Shown in pieces: positions 9,107 to 16,597 of a DNA stretch of 64,000 nt; positions within the stretch are counted from its first letter, which is position 1; each line of letters begins with the position of its first letter. Under the pieces are notes generated by a model. That model made no database searches. It worked only from the letters and a program-made list of their open reading frames with translations, and was not told where the DNA came from. Made by a program: the position numbers and the translations under genes. The DNA is from an uncultured Lachnospiraceae bacterium (GTDB lineage: Bacteria > Bacillota > Clostridia > Lachnospirales > Lachnospiraceae): contig CAJTPU010000012.1 of assembly GCA_910578335.1 (NCBI GenBank), forward strand, positions 56,385-120,384. The letters are read 5' to 3'.

Positions 9107-9934
9107 TTATTTCTCATATAAAAATTTTTCCGGAAGCGAAACCTTAAAATCTGCCGCAAGGTCTTTAAAATTCTGCGGTGAAATTGTCTGCAGCTTATCC
9201 GGTCTTATGGACAGTACCTTTACCAGAATCTCCGCCGATTTTTCTACCGTGTGCATTAACCCGAAAGTCAAGTCAAAATCCTCTCCTGATACAAACATGC
9301 CGTGATGAGCCCAGATTGCCACATCATACTGTTTCATCAACTCGCTGGTTGCCACAGCAATGCTTCTTCCGCCCGGTACCATCCAGCCGACCACACCGAT
9401 ACCGTTTGGAAACACTACCGGACATTCCGTCGCCATCTCCCAAAGCTCCCTCGTAAATACTTCATCTTTTAACGGCAATACAAAAGTAAGAGCTATTACA
9501 TTCGCCGGATGGGCATGGTATATAACCCTGTGTTTTCCGCCAGTTGCCATCATCTTGACTTCATGGTTCATCAGATGACTCGGCAATTCGCTGGTAGGTC
9601 TGCCGCCATTTACAAGCCCCCAGCATATCCGATATTTTTCTCCTTTTTCATCCATTTCCACAATTGCCAGCGAATCCTCCGGATTGAGAATCACATTGCG
9701 AAAATATTTTCCGCTTCCCGTTACCAGAAAATATTCCCCGGCAAGGAGCGGGACGCAGGTTCCGATATCATGCCACTTTCCGTCCGTACGCAGTTCCTCC
9801 CGCACAGCCTCCGCTTCTTCTTTTTTTATGCGATAGGTCAAATTGCCGCCGTTCCTTTCATGCCAGCCCTGCTCCCATCCGTCATTACACATGCGGATAA
9901 ATCCCTGTACAAATCCCGCCTCTAATATTTTCAT
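9107..9934 (-). CDS. rhaD: Rhamnulose-1-phosphate aldolase
   Basis: Splits L-rhamnulose 1-phosphate into dihydroxyacetone phosphate and L-lactaldehyde, the last step of rhamnose catabolism; class II, Zn-dependent, cytoplasmic. From the ATG at 9934 it has 275 residues, close to the E. coli enzyme. Features seen are GGNLTYRI, LVTGSGKYFRNV (phosphate loop), the Zn ligands in VIYHAHPANVIAL (H-x-H) and a further His in VAIWAHHGMFVSG, and PTSELPSHLMNHEVKM. An alternative ATG at 9943 is three codons upstream and closer to AGGAAGGG. It is the third gene of rhaB-rhaA-rhaD. Confidence 0.95.
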   Translation of the reverse strand: MKILEAGFVQGFIRMCNDGWEQGWHERNGGNLTYRIKKEEAEAVREELRTDGKWHDIGTCVPLLAGEYFLVTGSGKYFRNVILNPEDSLAIVEMDEKGEKYRICWGLVNGGRPTSELPSHLMNHEVKMMATGGKHRVIYHAHPANVIALTFVLPLKDEVFTRELWEMATECPVVFPNGIGVVGWMVPGGRSIAVATSELMKQYDVAIWAHHGMFVSGEDFDLTFGLMHTVEKSAEILVKVLSIRPDKLQTISPQNFKDLAADFKVSLPEKFLYEK

Positions 9935-10018
9935 ATCTCTCATTTCCCTTCCTGTTTTTGTCCGTCTCCACATTCGGCTTCCTGTTACGCTTACAATCTT
10001 TTTATTGCTTTCGCCTCT

Positions 10019-11278
10019 CTATATCCGTCTGCTCAGTACCTCAGCCTCATATTTATCCACCTCCGCAAACAGTCCAAAATCATCCACAATACCACTCTGT
10101 TCGCAGTAATAGTTCCATATGTCCCCGAAGGGCATCATCTTCATCGCCTCCTGCTTCACCATTAACTCGGTAAACTTGCCCTCGTCCTGCAGTTTCTTCA
10201 GTTCCGCATTCGGCATACACAGTGCCGTCAGAAGCGCTTTCTGCATACTCCGCATACCAACCGCCCATGCAGAAATCCGGTTAATACTGGCATCAAAATA
10301 ATCCAGCGCAATATAAACACGGTTGAGGGCATCACAACGCACTATTTCTTTTGCAATCTCTCTTGTCTCGTCATCTAAAAGCAGCACATGGTCGGAATCC
10401 CACCTTACCCCTCTGGTAACATGCAGGGCAATCTCCGGATAGAAACAGAGCATTGCCGGAATCTTGTCTGAAACAACCTCCGTCGGATGATAATGTCCAT
10501 TGTCCATAAGCGGCAGGCATCCCTCATTCCTTGCCGCCATGGAAAGGCAGAACTCGGCACTTCCGACGGTGTAAGACTCCACGCCGATTCCGAACACCTT
10601 CGATTCCACACAGGGTTTTACTTTATTTCTGTCATACGGCTCCGAAAGAATTTCTGCAATCGCTTCCTTATACCGCATTCTGGGTCCCATACGGTCCGCC
10701 GGTATATCCTTGAACCCGTCCCCTGTCCAGATGTTCATGACGCAGGGTACGCCGGTTTCTTCTGCAAAATACTGTGAAATGCGGATACATGCCTTTCCAT
10801 GGTTAATCCAGAATCTGCGGATGTCCGGGTCCGGGCTCGAGAGGGTCAGACCGTCTTTTATCTTCGGGTGCGAAAAAAATGTCGGATTAAAATCCAATCC
10901 CATACCGCGTTCTCTTGCAAACTCTACCCATCTTGCAAAATGCTTCGGTTCTAATTTATCCCTGTCTGCAAACTCTCCTTCTTCAAAGATTGCATAACTT
11001 GCATGGATATTGATTTTCTTTCTACCCGGAATAAGGGACATTGCCTTGTCCATGTCCGCCATCAATTCTTCCGGCGTTCTGGCTTTCCCGGGATAATTGC
11101 CTGTGGTCTGAATTCCGCCTGTCAAAGGACCGTCATGGTCAAACCCTGTCACGTCATCTCCCTGCCAGCAATGCATGGAAATCGGCACATTCCGCAATAT
11201 CCCTATTGCCGCGTCCGTGTCAACGCCTGTCTTTTTAAACATCTCTCTTGCAGATACATATCTCTCTGTTACTGTCAT
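10019..11278 (-). CDS. rhaA: L-rhamnose isomerase
   Basis: Converts L-rhamnose to L-rhamnulose using Mn2+/Co2+. The 419 residues equal the E. coli length. Family features are PISMHCWQGDDVTGFD and TTGNYPGKARTPEEL near the N-terminus, KINIHASYAI, the metal-site region ESYTVGSAEF, MDNGHYHPTE, and VRWDSDHVLLLDDETREIA, and the C-terminal AWAVGMRSMQKALL. It follows rhaB, from which it is separated by a 206-bp palindromic element, and precedes rhaD by 84 bases. Confidence 0.97.
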   Translation of the reverse strand: MTVTERYVSAREMFKKTGVDTDAAIGILRNVPISMHCWQGDDVTGFDHDGPLTGGIQTTGNYPGKARTPEELMADMDKAMSLIPGRKKINIHASYAIFEEGEFADRDKLEPKHFARWVEFARERGMGLDFNPTFFSHPKIKDGLTLSSPDPDIRRFWINHGKACIRISQYFAEETGVPCVMNIWTGDGFKDIPADRMGPRMRYKEAIAEILSEPYDRNKVKPCVESKVFGIGVESYTVGSAEFCLSMAARNEGCLPLMDNGHYHPTEVVSDKIPAMLCFYPEIALHVTRGVRWDSDHVLLLDDETREIAKEIVRCDALNRVYIALDYFDASINRISAWAVGMRSMQKALLTALCMPNAELKKLQDEGKFTELMVKQEAMKMMPFGDIWNYYCEQSGIVDDFGLFAEVDKYEAEVLSRRI

Positions 11279-11303
11279 CTTCTCCTCACTCCTTTTTTCT
11301 ATT

Positions 11304-11509
11304 TAGGCAATTGCGAAACTCGGTAAATATGCAAGTGTCATTGTGCACCTTGTATATTTCAACACAGACCCGCTCTCGCTTCATAAAAAACGTAGCAGTG
11401 CTAAGCTCGAAAATACCTCGCTAAGCGCTGACGTTTTTTAAGAGTCTGCTTATGAAATATACAAGTTGCACAATTCGGAACTTGAAAATGTGAGTTTCGC
11501 AATCGCCTA
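11304..11509. mobile_element. Palindromic MITE-like element, copy A
   Basis: A 206-bp element in the rhaB-rhaA gap. Its ends are inverted repeats, TAGGCAATTGCGAAACT at 11304-11320 and the complement at 11493-11509 (16 of 17 match). A second inverted pair, GTGCACCTTGTATATT and AATATACAAGTTGCAC, lies inside. The core (about 11383-11443) is a further hairpin whose arms begin AAAAAACGT and end ACGTTTTTT. Flanks TTTTTCTATT and TTTTACTATT look like a 10-bp target duplication with one mismatch. It carries no open frame. The outer arms match copy B at 38454-38662 in the opposite orientation, but the cores are unrelated. Confidence 0.85.
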
Positions 11510-11522
11510 TTTTACTATTTCC

Positions 11523-12935
11523 TCAACGCCGCTTCGGCTGATATTCTTTGACGTCAAATGATTCGTAAACACATCTTCTTGCAGCCTGCAGACTCCTCAG
11601 TTCTCCGGCTCTGATAAGCTGCGCCATCAAGTTCCCAATGGCTGTGGCTTCTGCGGGGCCTGCATAAACCGTCTTCCCTGTAGCGTCCGCCGTAAGCTGA
11701 TTCAGATACTCCGCATTGGCGCCTCCTCCGATAATATAAATGCTGTCATATATTTTTCCCGTAAGCTTCTCCAACTCCTTTACGGTCCTGCAGTAGCAGT
11801 CTGCCAGGCTGTGATATATCACTGCTGAGAGCTCTCCCGGTGCTTGTGGCACTTTCTGTCCGGTTCTGCGGCAATAATCCTGAATTTCCTGCCTCATGCT
11901 TACCGGAGCCAGAAAGCAGCCGTCATTTACATCCACACGAGATGGAAAATCTTCATTTTCTTCTGCCATACTGCACAGCCGGGCAAAAGAGTATTCGTCA
12001 TTTAACTCGTGTCGCACGGATTGTATCATCCAAAGACCCATAATGTTTTTCAGATACCGAAACCGATAATCATAGCCGCCTTCATTCGTCAGGTTCGCCC
12101 GCCTGCTCTCTTCACTACAGTCCGCCGTTTGTAGCTCCACTCCCATAAGCGACCATGTCCCAGAACTGATATAAAGCCCGTCTCCTTTCTCCTTGGGAAG
12201 CGCCATAACTGCCGATGCCGTATCATGACTGCCGCAAAGAGCCACTCTACACTCAAATCCGACTTCCTCTGCGACTTCTTCTGTCAGACAGCCGGCATCT
12301 GTTCCGGGCACCTGTAACGGAAGAAACATTTCCTCCGGATAGCCCAGCCTGCGAATCAGTTCTTTATCCCACTGCTTCGTATCCGGGCTTACCAACTGCG
12401 TGGATGTAGCGTTTGTATACTCTGACAGCTTCTTACCCGTCAGCCGGAACTGGAAATAATCGGGAAGCATTAGGAAAACTTTCGCTTTTCTTAATACTTC
12501 CGGTCTCTCAAGTTTATCTGCCATCAGTTGATAAACCGTATTGAACCTTTGTTTTTGTATTCCCGTCCTTGCATACAATTCTTCCTCAGAAATAAGACGA
12601 TACACCTCTTCGTCACACCCGTCCGTCCGTTCATCCCTATAGCCATAAGTATCTCCGAGAACCCTGTCTTTTTCGTCCAAAAGCACATAGTCCACTGCCC
12701 ACGTATCAATGGACATACTCTCTGGAATCTTTCCCAGCTTTACACATTCTTTCATGCCATTTTTAATCTCACCAAAAAGGCGCTCCACATCCCACAGCAG
12801 TCTGCCGTCCTTATTGTCCATCCCATTTTCAAATCGGTAGATTTCTGTAATTTCGAGCTTCCCGTTATCCAGATGCCCTAATATGTGCCTTCCGCTGGAT
12901 GCCCCTATATCTACGGCAAGGAAATATCTGGTCAT
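11523..12935 (-). CDS. rhaB: Rhamnulokinase
   Basis: Phosphorylates L-rhamnulose with ATP; FGGY-family kinase of 470 residues. Features: VDIGASSGRHILG (phosphate-1 loop), SIDTWAVDYVLLD with the catalytic-site region, GSHDTASAVMALP, YISSGTWSLMGVEL, and YIIGGGANAEYLNQLTADAT plus AEATAIGNLMAQLI at the C-terminus. It is the first gene of the rhamnose operon and diverges from the AraC regulator across a 123-bp control region. AGGAGGG lies just before the ATG at 12935. Confidence 0.95.
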   Translation of the reverse strand: MTRYFLAVDIGASSGRHILGHLDNGKLEITEIYRFENGMDNKDGRLLWDVERLFGEIKNGMKECVKLGKIPESMSIDTWAVDYVLLDEKDRVLGDTYGYRDERTDGCDEEVYRLISEEELYARTGIQKQRFNTVYQLMADKLERPEVLRKAKVFLMLPDYFQFRLTGKKLSEYTNATSTQLVSPDTKQWDKELIRRLGYPEEMFLPLQVPGTDAGCLTEEVAEEVGFECRVALCGSHDTASAVMALPKEKGDGLYISSGTWSLMGVELQTADCSEESRRANLTNEGGYDYRFRYLKNIMGLWMIQSVRHELNDEYSFARLCSMAEENEDFPSRVDVNDGCFLAPVSMRQEIQDYCRRTGQKVPQAPGELSAVIYHSLADCYCRTVKELEKLTGKIYDSIYIIGGGANAEYLNQLTADATGKTVYAGPAEATAIGNLMAQLIRAGELRSLQAARRCVYESFDVKEYQPKRR

Positions 12936-12976
12936 TTTTATCCCTCCTACTATAGACTTTTCCTTTTTCCAGCCTT

Positions 12977-13035
12977 ATTATAAAGAAGAACATACAAAAA
13001 ATTAAGGTCATAACCATACAAAAAGAGGGACCTTA
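12977..13035. promoter_or_regulatory. rhaB promoter with AraC-type direct-repeat operator
   Basis: On the minus strand a perfect TATAAT (12977-12982) lies 42 bases before rhaB, but the -35 position (about 13000-13005) reads TTAATT and is poor, as expected for activator-dependent promoters. Two exact direct repeats CATACAAAAA stand at 12991-13000 and 13015-13024, 24 bp apart. The inverted pair TAAGGTC (13003-13009) and GACCTTA (13029-13035) overlaps them. This spacing and placement suit a dimeric AraC/RhaS-type activator, probably the product of the adjacent divergent gene. Confidence 0.6.
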
Positions 13036-13058
13036 TTTGCATTTTGTGAGGCTGCAAC

Positions 13059-14042
13059 ATGAATCAGAAGCTTTTAGAAAATTTAAGAAAAATTACAGAA
13101 GAAGAATCTGCCATCCTACGTGGAAATTCAAACGTGCAAAAAGAACTCTATACATCAAAAAAGGAATTCGTAGTCGATAATGCCAAACTGTTGGAAAAGG
13201 GACGGCTGATTGATATCCGTCCCCATACACGCTTTGTCCATTTCCCCAGGCACCGCCACAATTATGTGGAAATGGTATATATGTGCAGCGGAACTACCAC
13301 TCACCTTATCAATGACATGGACAGGGTCGTTCTACGTCCCGGAGACCTTCTTTTTTTAAGCCAGACGACAGTTCATGAAATTTTACCCGCGAAAAAAGAA
13401 GATATCGCTGTCAACTTCATTATCCTTCCGGAATTTTTTGACCGGGCGCTCACAATGTTCGAGCGGGATAATGTCCTGCGCAGCTTCCTAATTTCCATTT
13501 TATCGCAGGATACCTCCCAAATCAGCTACCTGCACCTTGCTACCAAGGATATCCTCCCCATCCAAAATCTGATTGAAAATATGCTTTGGACCCTTATCGA
13601 TAAGAAACCCGACACAAACACCATTAATCAGGTCACAATGGGGCTGGTTTTCATGAATCTGTCCGTATTTGCCGAATCCATCATCCCCAAATATCCCGGC
13701 AGTTATGAACAGGATATGATTTTCCGTATCTTAAAATACATTGAAACCCATTATAAGACAGGAACGCTTACCGATATCTCTGCCATGATAAAGCTCCCTG
13801 ACTATCAAGTAAGCCGTATGCTGAAAAAATATACCGGTCACAGCTTCAAAGAACTGCTACAGCAGCAAAGGCTCCAGCAGTCCGTATATCTGCTGTCGCA
13901 GACAAATCTGTCCGTTGAAGCCATTATGAATGCGGTAGGATATCATAACAGCAGCTTTTTCTACCGCATATTCCATGACAAATACGGGTGTTCCCCTGCC
14001 GAACACCGAAAGAACAACAGCTCCCGCCCTACCAGTCTCTAG
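13059..14042 (+). CDS. AraC-family activator, probably of the rhamnose operon
   Basis: A 327-residue regulator. Residues 60-140 form a cupin sensor (RPHTRFVHFPRHRHNYVEMVYMCSG, VVLRPGDLLFLSQTTVHEI), followed by a helical linker. The C-terminal 100 residues hold two helix-turn-helix motifs (TLTDISAMIKLPDYQVSRMLKKYTG and SVEAIMNAVGYHNSSFFYRIF), ending in the GCSPAEHRK signature. It diverges from rhaB. By position it would sense rhamnose and activate rhaBAD, the role of RhaR/RhaS; the ligand is inferred. Confidence 0.88.
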   Translation: MNQKLLENLRKITEEESAILRGNSNVQKELYTSKKEFVVDNAKLLEKGRLIDIRPHTRFVHFPRHRHNYVEMVYMCSGTTTHLINDMDRVVLRPGDLLFLSQTTVHEILPAKKEDIAVNFIILPEFFDRALTMFERDNVLRSFLISILSQDTSQISYLHLATKDILPIQNLIENMLWTLIDKKPDTNTINQVTMGLVFMNLSVFAESIIPKYPGSYEQDMIFRILKYIETHYKTGTLTDISAMIKLPDYQVSRMLKKYTGHSFKELLQQQRLQQSVYLLSQTNLSVEAIMNAVGYHNSSFFYRIFHDKYGCSPAEHRKNNSSRPTSL

Positions 14043-14080
14043 CCTCCGCTGCCGTTTCTTTTTCAGGGCAGCCACTGCAT

Positions 14081-15718
14081 CTAAGTATTCTCAACAAGAC
14101 AATCTGCAATATTGATGGCATGTTCCACCACCCTGCGGCAGCTTGTCAAATATTCCGTCATATATACACTTAATTCTGCATCTCCCTTCCCGCTTCTCAA
14201 ACCCTTGATTTCTCTTTTCCTTATTTCCTTCATCCGCTGCAACAGCAAATATGCTTTATCCCGGACTTCCTTTGCTTCCTGACAATTCTTATCGGCATAA
14301 CACTTCTCCAATTCTGCCAGAATTTCAGATATATTTTGATTTAATATCTTAAATTCCTTCGTATAATACTTAGGAGAATTCTTCTTCATTTTTTTGATGA
14401 CGCGCACCAGCGAAACTGCATAATCACTGATTCTTTCCATATCGCCCAGCCCCTGCAGCATGTCTGCAACAAAACCGGCAGAAGCTTTCGTAATATTATT
14501 CGAAGACAAATAAATCAGAAACTGGTTACATTTTTCTACCATCTCATCTACTTGCGCTTCCTTCTTTTCAATCTCTTCCTGTATTTCAGTTATGTTGCCG
14601 TCTTTTCCAAACAGGGAAAGGGAAGTACGCAAACCTGCAAAAGAAATGCGCATTACCGTCACTGTTTTCTTTCTGCATTCTTCTACTGCAAGCGCAGGCG
14701 ACAATAAGAGACGCTTATCCAAAAAGACCTCCGCTGACCCTTCTTCCTCCTTTATCATCCTTTTTGCCAGAGATACTAATTGATTGGAAAACGGCAGCAA
14801 AAATACGGTGGTCAGAATATTAAAAACAGAATGAAAGCCTGCAATGGCAAAGGGTGTGATTGCATTTTGCAATATGGTCAGTTTGAGGATATTGCCGCAT
14901 ACTAAAAATACTGCCATTCCGATAAACGTTCCAATTAAATTAAAGCTAATATGAATCGCCGAAACCCGCTTTGCGTTTTTGCTGACGCCAATAGAAGACA
15001 ACAGCGCGGTAACACAGGTTCCTATATTCTGCCCCATAATAATCGGAATTGCCATTCCATAAGAAATCCTGCCGGTAAGCGATAATGCCTGCAGCACACC
15101 CACAGAAGCTGCTGACGATTGAATCACTCCTGTAAATATTGTCCCGACAACTACACCCAGAAACGGATTTTGAAAGGCTGTCAGTATCTTTGCGAATTCA
15201 GGCAGCTCAGCCAGCGGTTTTAGTGTATCGGACATCATCTGCATCCCGTGCATCAGGACAGAGAAACCGATAAAGATGGAACCGATATTTTTTGTCCTTC
15301 TTTCCTTTGCCGCCATCAGCATAACGACACCCACCAGCGCAATAAACAGCGATAAAGATTCGGGTTTTAACATCGCCCAAAACAGATTATCCGTTTCCAT
15401 TCCACTTATGCCAAGTATCCATGTCGTCAGTGTCGTTCCGACATTAGAACCCATGATAATACCCACTGTCTGAGATAAGTCCATAATCCCGGAGTTTACC
15501 AGACCCACAAGCATTACCGTCAATGCAGATGAAGACTGTATCGCAATCGTTATAAACGCGCCGAATACAAAGCTTTTCGCCGGATGGTCTGTCATCTTTT
15601 GCAGCATTTCTTCCATCTTTCCACCGGCTGCTTCTTTCAGCCCGTTAGACATTACATGCATGCCAAACAGGAAAAACGCCAAACCTCCCATTACATTTAA
15701 TATCTGGAATACCGTCAT
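14081..15718 (-). CDS. Na+/phosphate cotransporter family protein with PhoU-like tail
   Basis: A membrane carrier of about 545 residues. Both halves carry the Na/Pi signature: AIQSSSALTVMLVGLVNSG (residues 40-60) and GVIQSSAASVGVLQALSL, with GSNVGTTLTTWILG and GQNIGTCVTALLSS repeating the G-x-N-x-G-T motif. From about residue 340 the chain is soluble, helical and PhoU-like. The start at 15718 is fixed by AAGGAGG eight bases upstream; an ATG at 15748 lies in the leader. Phosphate uptake is the default guess, but the Mn2+-type riboswitch in its leader suggests a link to manganese, perhaps export or Mn/phosphate balance. Confidence 0.88.
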   Translation of the reverse strand: MTVFQILNVMGGLAFFLFGMHVMSNGLKEAAGGKMEEMLQKMTDHPAKSFVFGAFITIAIQSSSALTVMLVGLVNSGIMDLSQTVGIIMGSNVGTTLTTWILGISGMETDNLFWAMLKPESLSLFIALVGVVMLMAAKERRTKNIGSIFIGFSVLMHGMQMMSDTLKPLAELPEFAKILTAFQNPFLGVVVGTIFTGVIQSSAASVGVLQALSLTGRISYGMAIPIIMGQNIGTCVTALLSSIGVSKNAKRVSAIHISFNLIGTFIGMAVFLVCGNILKLTILQNAITPFAIAGFHSVFNILTTVFLLPFSNQLVSLAKRMIKEEEGSAEVFLDKRLLLSPALAVEECRKKTVTVMRISFAGLRTSLSLFGKDGNITEIQEEIEKKEAQVDEMVEKCNQFLIYLSSNNITKASAGFVADMLQGLGDMERISDYAVSLVRVIKKMKKNSPKYYTKEFKILNQNISEILAELEKCYADKNCQEAKEVRDKAYLLLQRMKEIRKREIKGLRSGKGDAELSVYMTEYLTSCRRVVEHAINIADCLVENT

Positions 15719-15753
15719 GGATGATTCCTCCTTGTTCAGTCGTCTCATGGAGT

Positions 15754-15806
15754 AAAAAAGCGAGACTTCTGCTGCTCACAAATTTGCAGTAGAAGTCTCG
15801 CTTTTT
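15754..15806 (-). terminator. Expression-platform terminator of the riboswitch
   Basis: The minus strand reads AAAAAGCGAGACTTCTACTGC, a loop, then GCAGCAGAAGTCTCGC and TTTTTT, a 16-17-bp hairpin followed by a T-run 36 bases before the Na/Pi start codon. The 5' arm also supplies the closing strand of the aptamer, so folding of the aptamer and of the terminator exclude each other. Confidence 0.82.
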
Positions 15807-15895
15807 ATAATATGCTCCGGAGGGTCATCCCCTCGTAATGACGAAACACATCACGCAGTACCTGTTAAACCACGCAAGCTACTCCCTAATACCAA
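15784..15895 (-). promoter_or_regulatory. yybP-ykoY (Mn2+) type riboswitch aptamer
   Basis: On the minus strand the leader shows, in order, the yybP-ykoY signature pieces: GGGAGTAGC, then TCGTCATTACG, then a GAGGG/CCCTC stem closed by CCGG, then GCGAGACTT. These parallel my recollection of the Lactococcus lactis aptamer (GGGGAGUAGC, UCGUCAAUUCG, CCGGC, GCAAGACCUU). The closing helix can form from TTG, GTA and AGG on the 5' side with CTT, TAC and CAA on the 3' side, with small internal loops. Known members bind Mn2+ and mostly turn on Mn2+ exporters. Here it precedes a Na/Pi-type carrier. Confidence 0.78.
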
Positions 15896-15985
15896 TTGAT
15901 AATATACTAAATCATCCGGGATTTGTCAAGCATACTCTGGCATTGCGCTGTTAAGGAACCTTGGCTGTTTCCTGTGCCTCAAAAT

Positions 15986-16459
15986 TCAGCAAATCACACC
16001 ACAGGCTATTTTTTCACCGGAAGCGCCCGAAGGCTGGCTCTTAAAATCGTCCGGCATATCATGAATGACAACGGTATGCCCCGCCACTTCGCCCGGCAGA
16101 AAACGCTCTGTATAGAAGGCTTCCCACACCGTCCCGTTATTCGCAAAAAGCACCGGCATATCTCCCATATGCAGAGGATGCTCCTTCCCATAAGGATTCA
16201 GGTGCCCGCCCGTATCTGCAAAAGCGTCCTCCGCATTACCCGTGCAGGCTTTCCCCTCGTGAATATGAAAACCGTATACGCCGCTTCCATTGTCCGGAAG
16301 CCCCGCGATATCCGCCACCACCACCGTTCCTCTCCTGAACCGATAAAACAGAACCATCCCCTCTATCTGCGGATATCCCGCTCCTCCCTTTATATGCGCA
16401 TAGCGCTCCGGCTGCCCTGCCAGTACGGGATAAATAAACTCGGACAACATTTCATACAT
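15986..16459 (-). CDS. Cu/Zn superoxide dismutase-like protein, no signal peptide
   Basis: A 157-residue SodC-fold protein. All expected metal ligands are visible: two His in GFHIHEGKACTG, His in DTGGHLNPYG, His in KEHPLH, His and Asp in LHMGDMP, and the last His in TVVIHDMPDDF. The disulfide Cys pair (KACTG and IACGVI) is kept. The start has MYEMLSEFIYP with no export signal, whereas most bacterial SodC proteins are periplasmic or lipoproteins. It could be an active dismutase or a copper/zinc-binding relative. Its ribosome site GGAGGTG lies in the 3' arm of a strong hairpin. Confidence 0.85.
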   Translation of the reverse strand: MYEMLSEFIYPVLAGQPERYAHIKGGAGYPQIEGMVLFYRFRRGTVVVADIAGLPDNGSGVYGFHIHEGKACTGNAEDAFADTGGHLNPYGKEHPLHMGDMPVLFANNGTVWEAFYTERFLPGEVAGHTVVIHDMPDDFKSQPSGASGEKIACGVIC

Positions 16460-16466
16460 ACAAAAG

Positions 16467-16526
16467 CACCTCCAGAATAGGATATAAACCTCTGATATCC
16501 TATTCCGGAAGGCGCCGTATGTGTAT
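16467..16526 (-). promoter_or_regulatory. Hairpin enclosing the SOD ribosome-binding site
   Basis: The minus strand has a stem of about 20 bp: GCGCCTTCCGGAATAGGATAT against ATATCCTATTCTGGAGGTGC, with three mismatches, followed by TTTT and seven bases later the SOD ATG. The 3' arm contains the GGAGGTG site. It can act as terminator of the upstream glycosidase gene and as a lid on translation of the SOD gene. Its flanks closely match the hairpin at 18073-18121. Confidence 0.7.
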
Positions 16527-16597
16527 GTCCTATATCATTTTCCCGTACAACACCAGCTCGTCAGGCATCGGCGCTGCCGCATCTTGTAAAAGACGTA

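Noticed and set aside
15754..15806. Long hairpin upstream of the Na/Pi gene as a copy of the palindromic mobile element
   Set aside because: It shares neither the TAGGCAATTGC ends nor the inner repeat; it is the riboswitch terminator.
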